From NCBI GenBank assembly GCA_919902515.1, contig CAKKRD010000014.1, forward strand, positions 35,245 through 99,244: DNA of 64,000 nucleotides. Direction: 5' to 3'. The notes below the pieces were generated by a model that searched no databases, was not told the origin of the DNA, and worked only from the letters and a program-made list of their open reading frames with translations. This stretch comes from Nitrosomonadaceae bacterium (GTDB taxonomy: Bacteria; Pseudomonadota; Gammaproteobacteria; Burkholderiales; Nitrosomonadaceae). The position numbers were made by a program, and so were the translations under genes. Below are positions 9,212-17,338 of this stretch, in pieces; the stretch's first letter is position 1; each line of letters opens with the position of its first letter.

Positions 9212-9676
9212 ATGAAAAGTCCTGCTGTTTACATGCTTGCGAGCGGGCAAAATGGCACGCTCTATATCGGCGTAACCTCCGATCTCATCAAGCGGGTCTG
9301 GCAGCATAGGGAAAGCGTGGTCGATGGGTTTACCAAAAAATATAGCGTGAAAATACTGGTGTGGTATGAGCAGCATGAAACCATGGACAGTGCCATCTGC
9401 AAAGAAAAAGCCATGAAAAAATGGCTGCGGAAATGGAAGCTCGCAACGATTGAAAAGACCAATCCACATTGGCTCGATTTGTGGCCTGAAATAACCGGAG
9501 AAGCTCCCTCCCCCATCATTCCCGCATATGCGGGAATCCAGTCATCCGGCAAAAACACTTACGTCGCTCCCTGTCACCCTCGCGAAAGCGGGAGGAATGC
9601 GGGAACCCAGCAAACTGATAACGATCTGGATTCCCGCCTGCGCGGGAATGACGGTTCTTTGGGTGGTGCGCGATGA
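9212..9676 (+). CDS. GIY-YIG nuclease-like protein with repeat-encoded C-terminus
   Basis: The first ~97 residues form a compact GIY-YIG domain: VYML (6-9), LYIG (17-20), R28, and KEKAMKKW with E65 as the expected metal-ligand glutamate. It resembles the small stand-alone UPF0213/YhbQ-like group, whose role is poorly known. After PEITGE the frame runs through palindromic repeats, giving PIIPAYAGIQ and DSRLRGNDG peptides, and stops at TGA 9674-9676, overlapping the hsdS ATG (ATGA). The original stop seems to have been lost by repeat insertion, yet the extended frame is now coupled to hsdS. It sits between hsdM and hsdS, unusual for a type I operon. Confidence 0.8.
   Translation: MKSPAVYMLASGQNGTLYIGVTSDLIKRVWQHRESVVDGFTKKYSVKILVWYEQHETMDSAICKEKAMKKWLRKWKLATIEKTNPHWLDLWPEITGEAPSPIIPAYAGIQSSGKNTYVAPCHPRESGRNAGTQQTDNDLDSRLRGNDGSLGGAR
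9512..9655. repeat. Palindromic repeat cluster inside the 3' part of the GIY-YIG frame
   Basis: Three units are visible: 9512-9541 (CATTCCCGCATATGCGGGAATCC core), 9563-9611 (GTCACCCTCGCGAAAGCGGG core) and 9628-9653 in reverse orientation (GGATTCCCGCCTGCGCGGGAATGACGG). They belong to the same family as those at 9065-9183. They can form stable hairpins in the mRNA just before hsdS and are translated as part of the upstream reading frame. Confidence 0.8.
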
Positions 9677-10890
9677 AGGCAGGATGGCAGACCAAGACGC
9701 TGGGCGAAGTGTGCCAGATCAAGCCGCCGAAAAGCGAAGCCCGCGACCGGCTCGCCGCCGATGGACTGGTCTCGTTTCTGCCGATGGAAAACATGGGCAT
9801 CGGCGAGAAGTTTGTGCGGGCGACTCAAGCGAAACCGCTCTCCGCAGTCGTGGGAAGTTACACCTACTTCGCGGACGGTGATGTCCTGTTGGCAAAAATC
9901 ACACCTTGCTTCGAGAACGGAAAACTCGGGATTGCGGAAGGGCTGACCAATGGTATCGGCTTCGGGTCTAGCGAATACATTGTGTTCCGCCCCAACAAGA
10001 CGCTCAGCAAAGAATGGCTCTACTACTACCTGTCTCGCGAAACCTTCCGAGTCGAAGGCGCGGCGCGGATGTCGGGCGCTGTCGGGCACAAGCGTGTCTC
10101 GAAGGAGTTCATTGAAAGCTACCCGATTCCCGTTCCCCCGCTCCCCGAACAGCAGCGCATCGTCGACATCCTCGATGAAGCGTTTGACGGCATTGCCACT
10201 GCCAAAGCCAACGCCGCAAAGAACCTGCAAAATGCCCGCGCTCTGTTCGAAAGCCACCTCCAATCCGTCTTCACCCAACGCGGCGAAGGGTGGGTGGAGA
10301 AGCGGCTTGGGGATGTGGCAGAAAGTATGTCCACAGGCCCATTCGGAACAATGCTTCACAAGTCGGATTACGTTTCTGATGGCATTCCACTGGTAAACCC
10401 GATGAATATCGTAGAGTCAAAGATTGTTCCGTCGAGCAAAATGATGGTGAACGAAGAAACGAGAGATCGCCTGAGCAGCTATGTGCTCAAAACGAGAGAC
10501 ATAGTCATCGGGCGGCGGGGTGAGTTGGGGAGATGCGCGCTGGTAACTGAACGCGAAGCTGGATGGTTGTGCGGAACAGGATCGTTCTTCGTGCGACTTA
10601 AAAACTTGATGGATGGCAAGTTCTTCGTAGCATTTTTTGGTTCAGAACAATTCAAGGCAAGGCTTGAAGCAAATTCAGTGGGTACAACGATGAGCAGCTT
10701 GAATCACGGTATTCTGAACGAGTTACTCATCCCGGTTCCGCCAATTAAGGTGCAGAGAGTAATCATGGAACGAGTCAATAAACTCTTGTCCGAAACCCAA
10801 CGCCTCGAATCCCTCTACCAGCAGAAGCTCACCGCGCTCGACGCATTGAAAAAGTCGCTGCTGCACCAGGCTTTCAATGGGCAGTTGTGA
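9673..10890 (+). CDS. hsdS: Type I restriction-modification specificity subunit HsdS
   Basis: Encodes 405 residues with two target-recognition domains in tandem. The first covers about 1-155 and ends with the conserved region IPVPPLPEQQRIVDILDEAF; the second covers about 210-360 and ends with IPVPPIKVQRVIMERVNKLL, each followed by a helical spacer. Each domain reads one half of a bipartite DNA target and guides both methylation and restriction. The start codon overlaps the stop of the preceding GIY-YIG frame. The target sequence cannot be predicted by eye. Confidence 0.93.
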   Translation: MKAGWQTKTLGEVCQIKPPKSEARDRLAADGLVSFLPMENMGIGEKFVRATQAKPLSAVVGSYTYFADGDVLLAKITPCFENGKLGIAEGLTNGIGFGSSEYIVFRPNKTLSKEWLYYYLSRETFRVEGAARMSGAVGHKRVSKEFIESYPIPVPPLPEQQRIVDILDEAFDGIATAKANAAKNLQNARALFESHLQSVFTQRGEGWVEKRLGDVAESMSTGPFGTMLHKSDYVSDGIPLVNPMNIVESKIVPSSKMMVNEETRDRLSSYVLKTRDIVIGRRGELGRCALVTEREAGWLCGTGSFFVRLKNLMDGKFFVAFFGSEQFKARLEANSVGTTMSSLNHGILNELLIPVPPIKVQRVIMERVNKLLSETQRLESLYQQKLTALDALKKSLLHQAFNGQL

Positions 10891-10896
10891 GGCGGC

Positions 10897-10926
10897 TTGA
10901 CACAAAACTTGACTTACACTTGACAC
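10897..10926 (+). promoter_or_regulatory. Three phased CTTGAC direct repeats upstream of fic
   Basis: TTGAC starts at 10897, 10909 and 10920, that is every 11-12 bases or about one helical turn. The copies read CTTGACACA, CTTGACTTA and CTTGACACT. They fill most of the 53-base gap between hsdS and fic. The spacing suggests an operator for a dimeric or oligomeric regulator, possibly the winged-helix part of the Fic protein itself; a -35-like role for TTGACA is also possible. Confidence 0.45.
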
Positions 10927-10943
10927 TCGATTAATCTTTTTCC

Positions 10944-11951
10944 GTGGCCTATGTTCCTCAATTCACCATCACCCCAGCCCTGCTTGCCGAAGTTGAGCAG
11001 GTGGCGGCGTTGCGCGAGCGCATTCAAAGCGCCGTGGTGGATCTTACCTGGGTTCCCGCCCTGCAGAAAGATACCCGCACCCGCAATGTCCATGCCTCGA
11101 CGGCCATTGAGGGCAACCCGCTGACCCTCGATCAGGTGCGCGCTCTGGAGGAAGGGCGCGAACTTTCCGCGTCCGGTGCGCGGCCCAAGCGGGAAGTCCT
11201 CAATTATTTCGCCGGGCTACGCTACGTGGAAAAAAACGCGGGCAAAAAGACCATCCGCCATGCGGACATTCTGGAGCTGCACCGGATTCTGGCCGGGGAG
11301 GTGATGGATCAGGGCGAGGCCGGGAAATACCGGATGATTGCTGTCCGGGTCGGGCAGTATCTCCCCCCTCCGCCGGATGCCGTTTCGGGGCTGATGTTCG
11401 AGTTGCTGGAGTGGTGGAACACGGCTGCAAAAAAATTCTCGCCGGTTCTCACTTCGGCCATTCTGCATTACCGCTTCGAGGCCATCCATCCGTTTGCCGA
11501 CGGCAACGGCCGCGCAGGCCGGGCGCTCGCTTTGTGGGAACTCTACCGGCGCGGCTTCGACACCCATCACATTTTTTCGGTGGACGAATATTACTGGGAG
11601 GATAGACCGAAATATTATGCCGCGCTGGACGGCGTGCGGCAGGCTGGAGAAGACATGACCGCCTGGTTGGAATACTGTGCGGCGGGACTCCGGCAAACCC
11701 TCGAACGGGCGTGGCTGCGGATTCAAACCTTCCAGGTGAAATCTACGGAGAAACTGGTCTTGCGCCCACGGCAGGAACAGCTTCTGCACCTGCTCCGCGA
11801 TCACGGCAGCATGGCCCCCGGCGAAATATGGAAGGCGCTGGGCGTGTCCCGGCAAGGTGCGATGGATTTATTGCGTCCGCTGCTTGACGCGGGGTTGGTC
11901 GAGAAGGTTGGCGGAAAAAAGATGGGGCATTACATTTTGCGAAACCTATGA
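10944..11951 (+). CDS. Fic family protein with C-terminal winged helix
   Basis: Encodes 335 residues from a GTG at 10944; the nearby ATG at 10951 is out of frame. The catalytic Fic motif HPFADGNGRAGR is complete at residues 182-193, so AMP or another nucleotide group can be transferred to a target hydroxyl. An N-terminal inhibitory helix motif STAIEG (52-57) makes it a class II Fic protein whose glutamate should block ATP binding until relieved. The last ~60 residues (LLHLLRDHG...LGVSRQGAMDLLRPLL) form a winged helix. It overlaps hsdR by ATGA, so it is translated with the restriction subunit. The target is unknown; regulation of restriction or a toxin-like role are options. Confidence 0.9.
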   Translation: MAYVPQFTITPALLAEVEQVAALRERIQSAVVDLTWVPALQKDTRTRNVHASTAIEGNPLTLDQVRALEEGRELSASGARPKREVLNYFAGLRYVEKNAGKKTIRHADILELHRILAGEVMDQGEAGKYRMIAVRVGQYLPPPPDAVSGLMFELLEWWNTAAKKFSPVLTSAILHYRFEAIHPFADGNGRAGRALALWELYRRGFDTHHIFSVDEYYWEDRPKYYAALDGVRQAGEDMTAWLEYCAAGLRQTLERAWLRIQTFQVKSTEKLVLRPRQEQLLHLLRDHGSMAPGEIWKALGVSRQGAMDLLRPLLDAGLVEKVGGKKMGHYILRNL

Positions 11952-14266
11952 ACGAGGCCGAAACCCGTGCCGAGCATATTGATCCCGCCTTGAAGGCGGC
12001 AGGCTGGGGTGTGGTCGAGGGTAGCCGCATCCGCCGCGAGGTCATCACCCTTGGCCGCCTGCAAGGCGCCGGACAACGTGCCAAGCCGGAAATTGCCGAT
12101 TACGTGCTGGTGTACCGTAATCGCAAGTTGGCCGTGGTTGAGGCAAAAGCTTGGGATAAGCCCTATACCGAAGGGGTCGCACAGGCCAAAGCGTATGCCG
12201 GAAAAATGGCCATCCGCTACACCTACGCCACCAACGGCCAGAAAATTTACAGCATCGATATGCAGACGGGGCATGAGGGGGATGTGGCCGCCTTCCCCTC
12301 GCCGGATGAACTGTGGGCGATGACCTTCGCCGAAGCGAACGCCTGGCGCGACCGCTTCGCCGCGGTGCCGTTCGAGGACAAGGGCGGCTCGCATCCCAGC
12401 CGCTACTATCAGGACATCGCCGTCGAGCGGGTGATGGCGGCCATCGCGGAAAACCAGTTGCGCATCCTGCTGACGCTGGCGACCGGCACCGGCAAAACTT
12501 TTATCGCGTTTCAGATTGCCTGGAAGCTGTTCCATAGCCGCTGGAACCTCAAGCGCGACGCAGGGCGCAGACCGCGCATCCTGTTCCTGGCTGATCGCAA
12601 CATCCTCGCCAACCAGGCCTACAACGCCTTCTCCGCCTTTGCCGAAGATACGCTGGTGCGGATTGCGCCAGAAGACATCCGCAAGAAGGGGCGTGTCCCC
12701 AAAAACGGCAGCATCTTCTTCACCATCTTCCAGACCTTCATGGCTTCGGCAGGCTCAGCCACCGGGCCTGTCGAGGGGTATTTTGGTGACTACCCGCCGG
12801 ACTTCTTTGATTTTATCATCATCGATGAGTGCCATCGTGGCGGAGCCAACGACGAAAGCAACTGGCGCGGCATCCTGGATTATTTTACCCCCGCCGTGCA
12901 GCTTGGCCTGACCGCCACGCCCAAGCGCAAGGACAACGTGGATACCTATGCCTATTTCGGCGAGCCGGTGTATGTCTACTCGCTCAAGGAAGGCATCAAT
13001 GACGGCTTTCTCACCCCATTCCGCGTCAGGCAGTATGCCACGACGCTGGACGAGTACGTTTACACCTCCGATGACAAACTGGTCGAAGGCGAAATCGAGG
13101 CTGGCAAACTTTACGAAGAAAAGGATTTCAACCGCAGCATTGAAATCGTCGAGCGCGAACGATACCGCGTCAAACTTTTCATGGAGAGCATCGACCAGCA
13201 CGAAAAAACGCTGGTGTTCTGCGCCAACCAGGGGCATGCCCTCTTGGTGCGGGATTTGATCAACCAGACCAAGACCGTTACCGACCCGTGCTACTGTGTG
13301 CGCGTCACCGCCGATGACGGCGAACGTGGCGAGCAGTTCCTGCGGGATTTCCAGGACAACGAAAAAACCATACCCACCATCCTGACCACCTCGCAGAAGC
13401 TCTCTACCGGCGTGGATGCCCGCAACATTCGCAATATCGTGTTGCTGCGGCCGATCAATTCCATGATCGAGTTCAAGCAGATTATCGGGCGCGGCACGCG
13501 CCTGTATGACGGCAAGGATTACTTCACGATCTACGACTTCGTGAAAGCGCATCACCATTTCAGTGACGCGGAGTGGGATGGCGAGCCGCTTGAGCCGGAA
13601 GCGAAGGAAGCCTGGCCGGTGCTCACGCCGCGTCCGCCTGTCGAAGCACGAGAACCGGCGGCGGAATACCAGAAGCGGGAGAAGATCAAGGTCAAACTCG
13701 CCGACGGCAAGGCGCGCACCATTCAGCACATCATGGTCACGACCTTCTGGGGGCAGGATGGCAAACCACTTTCCGCGGCTGAATTTCTCAACATCCTGTT
13801 TGGCGACTTGCCGGAATTCTTCAAGGATGAAGACGAGCTGCGTGCGATCTGGAGCATGCCCGACACCCGCAAAAAACTGCTGGACGGTCTGGCTGAAAAG
13901 GGCTTTGGCAAAGATCAACTGGCCGAGATGCAGAAAATCATCGACGCCGAAAACAGCGACCTATTCGACGTGCTCGCGTACGTGGCCTTTGCCCTGATAC
14001 CGCTTACCCGCGAGGAGCGCGCTGCCCAGGCGATGGCGCTCATCAGCACGCACTTCAACAGCAAGCAACAGGTCTTTCTCGACTTCGTGTTGTCGCACTA
14101 TGTCAGTGTCGGCGTGGAAGAACTCGATCAAGCAAAACTGACGCCGCTGCTGCGTCTAAAATATCACGACTCGATTGCCGATGCCGTGGCTGACCTCGGC
14201 AAGCCGGATGAAATTGGCAGGGTGTTCAGCGGTTTCCAGAAATATCTTTACCAGGAAACGGCTTAA
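11948..14266 (+). CDS. hsdR: Type I restriction enzyme motor/endonuclease subunit HsdR
   Basis: Encodes 772 residues. The N-terminal nuclease core has D51 in IADYVLVY and E65-A-K67 in VVEAK. The helicase has Walker A ATGTGKT (178-184), DECH (293-296), SAT-like LTATP, and the late motifs LSTGVD and QIIGRGTR. A C-terminal domain of the EcoEI-type HsdR follows. It translocates and cuts DNA lacking HsdM methylation. Residues about 265-277 (ASAGSATGPVE) are coded by two back-to-back REP-like sequences and PPVEAREPA near 561 may be another remnant. The motor motifs are intact, so the enzyme may still work. Confidence 0.94.
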   Translation: MNEAETRAEHIDPALKAAGWGVVEGSRIRREVITLGRLQGAGQRAKPEIADYVLVYRNRKLAVVEAKAWDKPYTEGVAQAKAYAGKMAIRYTYATNGQKIYSIDMQTGHEGDVAAFPSPDELWAMTFAEANAWRDRFAAVPFEDKGGSHPSRYYQDIAVERVMAAIAENQLRILLTLATGTGKTFIAFQIAWKLFHSRWNLKRDAGRRPRILFLADRNILANQAYNAFSAFAEDTLVRIAPEDIRKKGRVPKNGSIFFTIFQTFMASAGSATGPVEGYFGDYPPDFFDFIIIDECHRGGANDESNWRGILDYFTPAVQLGLTATPKRKDNVDTYAYFGEPVYVYSLKEGINDGFLTPFRVRQYATTLDEYVYTSDDKLVEGEIEAGKLYEEKDFNRSIEIVERERYRVKLFMESIDQHEKTLVFCANQGHALLVRDLINQTKTVTDPCYCVRVTADDGERGEQFLRDFQDNEKTIPTILTTSQKLSTGVDARNIRNIVLLRPINSMIEFKQIIGRGTRLYDGKDYFTIYDFVKAHHHFSDAEWDGEPLEPEAKEAWPVLTPRPPVEAREPAAEYQKREKIKVKLADGKARTIQHIMVTTFWGQDGKPLSAAEFLNILFGDLPEFFKDEDELRAIWSMPDTRKKLLDGLAEKGFGKDQLAEMQKIIDAENSDLFDVLAYVAFALIPLTREERAAQAMALISTHFNSKQQVFLDFVLSHYVSVGVEELDQAKLTPLLRLKYHDSIADAVADLGKPDEIGRVFSGFQKYLYQETA

Positions 14267-14405
14267 TACATGCGTAAGCAAGCCGTTAATACAAGAACTA
14301 GCTGACCTCTGTACGCGCACAAGCATAGGCGCGTTATGACAACGATGGCATGTCTGCGGTAGAGTTTGAAGCACAGTATTTCAGCAGGTGAAAAGGAAGT
14401 TTTGC

Positions 14406-14699
14406 ATGAAAACAACTATCGTCGTTGCTTTGGCATTATCGCTGCTTGCCGCACCTGTTCTTGCGCGGGACGTGATGTACCCGGTACTTCCCGGCACTTC
14501 GCTCCGGGATCATAGCAAGCCAGGTAGGTTAATCGAGGGGAATAACGTTTATCCGACCATACCGGGTACGTCGCTCAGGGATTATGGAAAGCCTGGATAC
14601 ACTGTTGATCGGCATGACGATGGATCGACCACTTTTCATCCGACGCTTCCGGGTACGTCGATCAGGGATTATGGCAAAACCGATTATTTCATGAAGTAA
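14406..14699 (+). CDS. Small exported protein with three YPxLPGTSxRDYGKPG repeats
   Basis: Encodes 97 residues from the ATG at 14406, with AAGGAAG about 8 bases upstream. Residues 1-20 are a Sec signal peptide ending APVLA. The mature part consists of three copies of a 15-16 residue unit at 25-40, 49-64 and 78-92, each containing PGTS(L/I)RD, separated by short polar linkers. I do not recognise a family. The repeats suggest a periplasmic or surface binding role, but nothing shows a ligand. It stands alone between hsdR and a convergent gene, 140 bases past the restriction island. Confidence 0.7.
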   Translation: MKTTIVVALALSLLAAPVLARDVMYPVLPGTSLRDHSKPGRLIEGNNVYPTIPGTSLRDYGKPGYTVDRHDDGSTTFHPTLPGTSIRDYGKTDYFMK

Positions 14700-14721
14700 T
14701 TGCCGCAAGTCCCGCCAGTCG

Positions 14722-15906
14722 CTAGTCTGGCAGTGCCGGAGTGATCTGCAGAGCGATGAATTGTGTAAATTGCCGGCTGCTGAAGTTATTGTCGGATACG
14801 AGTATCAACGTCGCTTTGCCCTCAAACTCCGGGCCGAAAGTGATCCCTTCAATATTGTCGAGTGCCAGAGTTGACCCATCGTCTTGTTTCAGCTCGGACA
14901 GATCAAGCAGCAGAGTCTTGGTCACAGCCTTGAAGTTTTGACCGGCTATCGATTCAAGACCGGAGATATCGGTGGCATTTCTTGCATCGACGTAAAACAG
15001 GCGGATGGTTTTGCCGGTAACCGGCGAGCCGGGCGTCTGGGCACCGAGTGCATAGGAGCGTTCGACAGTGATGAACTGGCGATCACCGACGGCAAGCATG
15101 TCCGTCAGCCCGTTGGTAGCATACAGGCCCGGTACAATTGGCGCGACGGCAACCTGCTCTACCTTATATACATACTCGGCTCCGGGCAACCCGGTGGCAA
15201 TGTCGAAGGACAGGATGCGCGCGCGCGATCCATTGCCCACAGCGGCTGGCGGGCTGTCCTGTGCCAAGCCGTTTTCAGTGGCGGTGTACAACGTGTTGCC
15301 ATCTTTCGAGATGGCCAGGCTTTCGAAAGCCAGGTTGTCATGAATGCCTTTGTCATCTGATCTGAGTCCGTGTGTGGAGCCCGATGGATGATAGTAATCG
15401 GGCACGGCGAAGTCGCGTACATGGCTGCCGTCGAGGTTCATCTCACGCACGGTGGGATTCCGGTACCCGGCACGGCTGCGCCGGCCTTCATTGCTCCAGT
15501 AAATCCTGTTGCGAGAGGGATCAAAGCGCAGCCCTTCGGGGTCCACCGTGTTTCTCTCAAAGGCGCCGCCACCCGGCTGCTGGATGATCGTAACCGCGTT
15601 AAAGCTCACACCGGCATAACCAGGGTTAGATGACCGTTGAAACTTTGCGAGATCCAGGCTCAATTCATAAAAGCGCGCCGGGTTGATGATGCTGCGGTCA
15701 TCGCTGATGGCGAAGTACCGGCCGCTATTTGCGCTGTAATCCAGGGAAGAAAGACCGCCCACAACTGTGCCGCCGAAAGTTGTGCCGCTGGGCACAATCT
15801 GCTGGCCCAGATAACTCAGGACGAAGCCGCCTGCGTGAACTGGCAAGGCCAATGAGCAGACGGCAACAACGATGACGCAAATTTTGCGAACGGAATTCAA
15901 TAGCAA
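14722..15906 (-). CDS. Exported esterase-like/phytase-like beta-propeller protein
   Basis: Encodes 394 residues with a signal peptide (about 1-25, ending LPVHA). The mature protein has features of the phytase-like (esterase-like activity) family: GGLSSLDYSANSGRYFAISDDRS near the start, DPEGLRFDPSRNRIYWSNEG in the middle, FESLAISKDGNTLYTATENG, and DNIEGITFGPEFEGKATLILVSDNNF near the end, where acidic motifs could hold calcium. Such proteins are secreted propellers; phosphatase or phosphodiester activity is proposed for some, unproven for most. It stands alone, transcribed away from djlA. Confidence 0.75.
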   Translation of the reverse strand: MLLNSVRKICVIVVAVCSLALPVHAGGFVLSYLGQQIVPSGTTFGGTVVGGLSSLDYSANSGRYFAISDDRSIINPARFYELSLDLAKFQRSSNPGYAGVSFNAVTIIQQPGGGAFERNTVDPEGLRFDPSRNRIYWSNEGRRSRAGYRNPTVREMNLDGSHVRDFAVPDYYHPSGSTHGLRSDDKGIHDNLAFESLAISKDGNTLYTATENGLAQDSPPAAVGNGSRARILSFDIATGLPGAEYVYKVEQVAVAPIVPGLYATNGLTDMLAVGDRQFITVERSYALGAQTPGSPVTGKTIRLFYVDARNATDISGLESIAGQNFKAVTKTLLLDLSELKQDDGSTLALDNIEGITFGPEFEGKATLILVSDNNFSSRQFTQFIALQITPALPD

Positions 15907-15982
15907 ACTTCTTGCTCCAAAAATGGTGCTGGTTCAGGTCAGGTTATAATCGATTCTTTCACATGCAATCTCAGGAGTTACT

Positions 15983-16756
15983 TTGTTTAAACTCGTTGGC
16001 GCCCTGATAGGGTATTACTTCCTCGGAATTTCCGGGGCATTTATTGGTTATTTCCTGGGAAGTATTGTTGACCGTTATAGCGCTTACGGCATGGGCGGCG
16101 TTAACCCGCTCAGCAGAGGTCAGCGCCAGACAGTTTTTCTTGAAACTGTTTTTATTTTAATGGGGAAACTGGCTAAAGCAGATGGTCATATATCGAAAGA
16201 TGAGATTGAGCATGTCGAACAGTTTATTCAACAACTTGGCATGTCTGCTGAGCATAGACAACAAGCAATTGTTCTTTTTGAACGAGGAACCACCCCAGAC
16301 TTTGATTTTGAGCCGAACTTAAGGAGGTTTATGGCCATTTGTGGCCATACGCATAGCTTGAAACAAATATTGCTGGTCTATCTCATTGTTATGGCCTTGT
16401 CTGATGGACGCATTGATTCGGCTGAAGAGCGCTTGCTGATAGATATTGCCCGTCATCTTGGTTATGACCAGGCTGCATTCCAGCATATGCTGGATATGGT
16501 TTTAAACCAGTCGCACTTTGCTGGCGGTCAAACGACCTCTGCCACCGCTTTGGAGGATGCTTATAAAGCGTTAGGCGTGAGTAAGGAAAGTAGCGACCAG
16601 GAAGTCAAACGGGCTTATCGCAAGTTAATCAGCCAATATCACCCTGACAAGTTAATGGGCCAAGGTGTTCCAGAAGACATGATTGCTGTAGCCACCAAGC
16701 AAGCACAGGAAGTGCAGGTCGCTTATGATTTGATTGAAAAAAGTCGAAAACAATAA
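15983..16756 (+). CDS. djlA: DjlA-type membrane-anchored DnaJ co-chaperone
   Basis: Encodes 257 residues from a TTG start at 15983, supported by AGGAG at 15973-15977. A single N-terminal membrane segment rich in glycine and phenylalanine (about 4-30) is followed by a TerB-like helical domain (about 55-175) and a C-terminal J domain starting DAYKALGVS with the HPD tripeptide in YHPDK. This matches DjlA, which anchors DnaK at the inner membrane face. In enterobacteria DjlA affects envelope stress signalling. It is monocistronic here. Confidence 0.9.
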   Translation: MFKLVGALIGYYFLGISGAFIGYFLGSIVDRYSAYGMGGVNPLSRGQRQTVFLETVFILMGKLAKADGHISKDEIEHVEQFIQQLGMSAEHRQQAIVLFERGTTPDFDFEPNLRRFMAICGHTHSLKQILLVYLIVMALSDGRIDSAEERLLIDIARHLGYDQAAFQHMLDMVLNQSHFAGGQTTSATALEDAYKALGVSKESSDQEVKRAYRKLISQYHPDKLMGQGVPEDMIAVATKQAQEVQVAYDLIEKSRKQ

Positions 16757-16948
16757 CCGCTGTCAGACGCCCTGTTTGTGCAGGTATGTGATCTTCTAAA
16801 CCAGAATTTGGGATTGGGTTAAGCAGTAACCGCCGTCCGCTAACGGCCGCGAATCGCCTTATGGCCGACGGTTTCAGTTCGACACTGAGCAGACCTCAAA
16901 ACAAATGCTCAACTCAGTAAAATCTTCGCCACCATCGTTGGTAGCAGC

Positions 16949-17164
16949 TTAATCACGTTTTGCCCCGTCGTTTCTGACGGCCTCTTCACAGTCTTTAATG
17001 TCCTCACTTATTGCAGAAGGCAAATTGCTGCAATCTTGCATAACTTGTTTTTGAGTCTCGGCATCAGTAACTTTCAAAAAATATTCAGTAGCTATGATCT
17101 TTAATTTAAACGCTCCCAAAATGAGAATTGCTATAAGCCCAAATGCAAGAATCTTTGCTTTCAT
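16949..17164 (-). CDS. Small membrane-anchored hypothetical protein
   Basis: Encodes 71 residues from the ATG at 17164 (an ATG six codons upstream at 17182 is also open). One hydrophobic segment (about residues 3-22, KILAFGLIAILILGAFKL) is followed by a polar part with two cysteines (QDCSNLP and KDCEEA) that could form a disulfide outside the membrane. The local AT content is higher than around it. No family recognised. The 190 bases between djlA and this gene hold no clear element. Confidence 0.5.
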   Translation of the reverse strand: MKAKILAFGLIAILILGAFKLKIIATEYFLKVTDAETQKQVMQDCSNLPSAISEDIKDCEEAVRNDGAKRD

Positions 17165-17338
17165 ATCTTCATTCCTAATCAAATCAATTTTTCATCAGCG
17201 GTTCCCTAATCGAGCATAGGGGATCACGCATGCGCTATTTGCACTATAACATGAGGTTTTATGACTGCGGGGTCTCGACCTGTCACGCCTGCGTAAATGG
17301 CGGCTTTGGAGCTGAAGCTCAACCGTTCCCTCCTGGCG

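Noticed and set aside
9065-9655. Possible CRISPR array
   Set aside because: The repeats are palindromic units of unequal spacing and mixed orientation with a gene between them, and there are no unique spacers of constant length or cas genes.
12755-13918. 387-codon open frame on the minus strand over hsdR
   Set aside because: hsdR has intact helicase motifs throughout this stretch; the antisense frame follows from codon bias.
7440-14400. Attachment site duplication of the tRNA-Ser 3' end
   Set aside because: I looked for GGGTTCGAATCCCACCCTCTCC near the end of the hsd block and did not find it.
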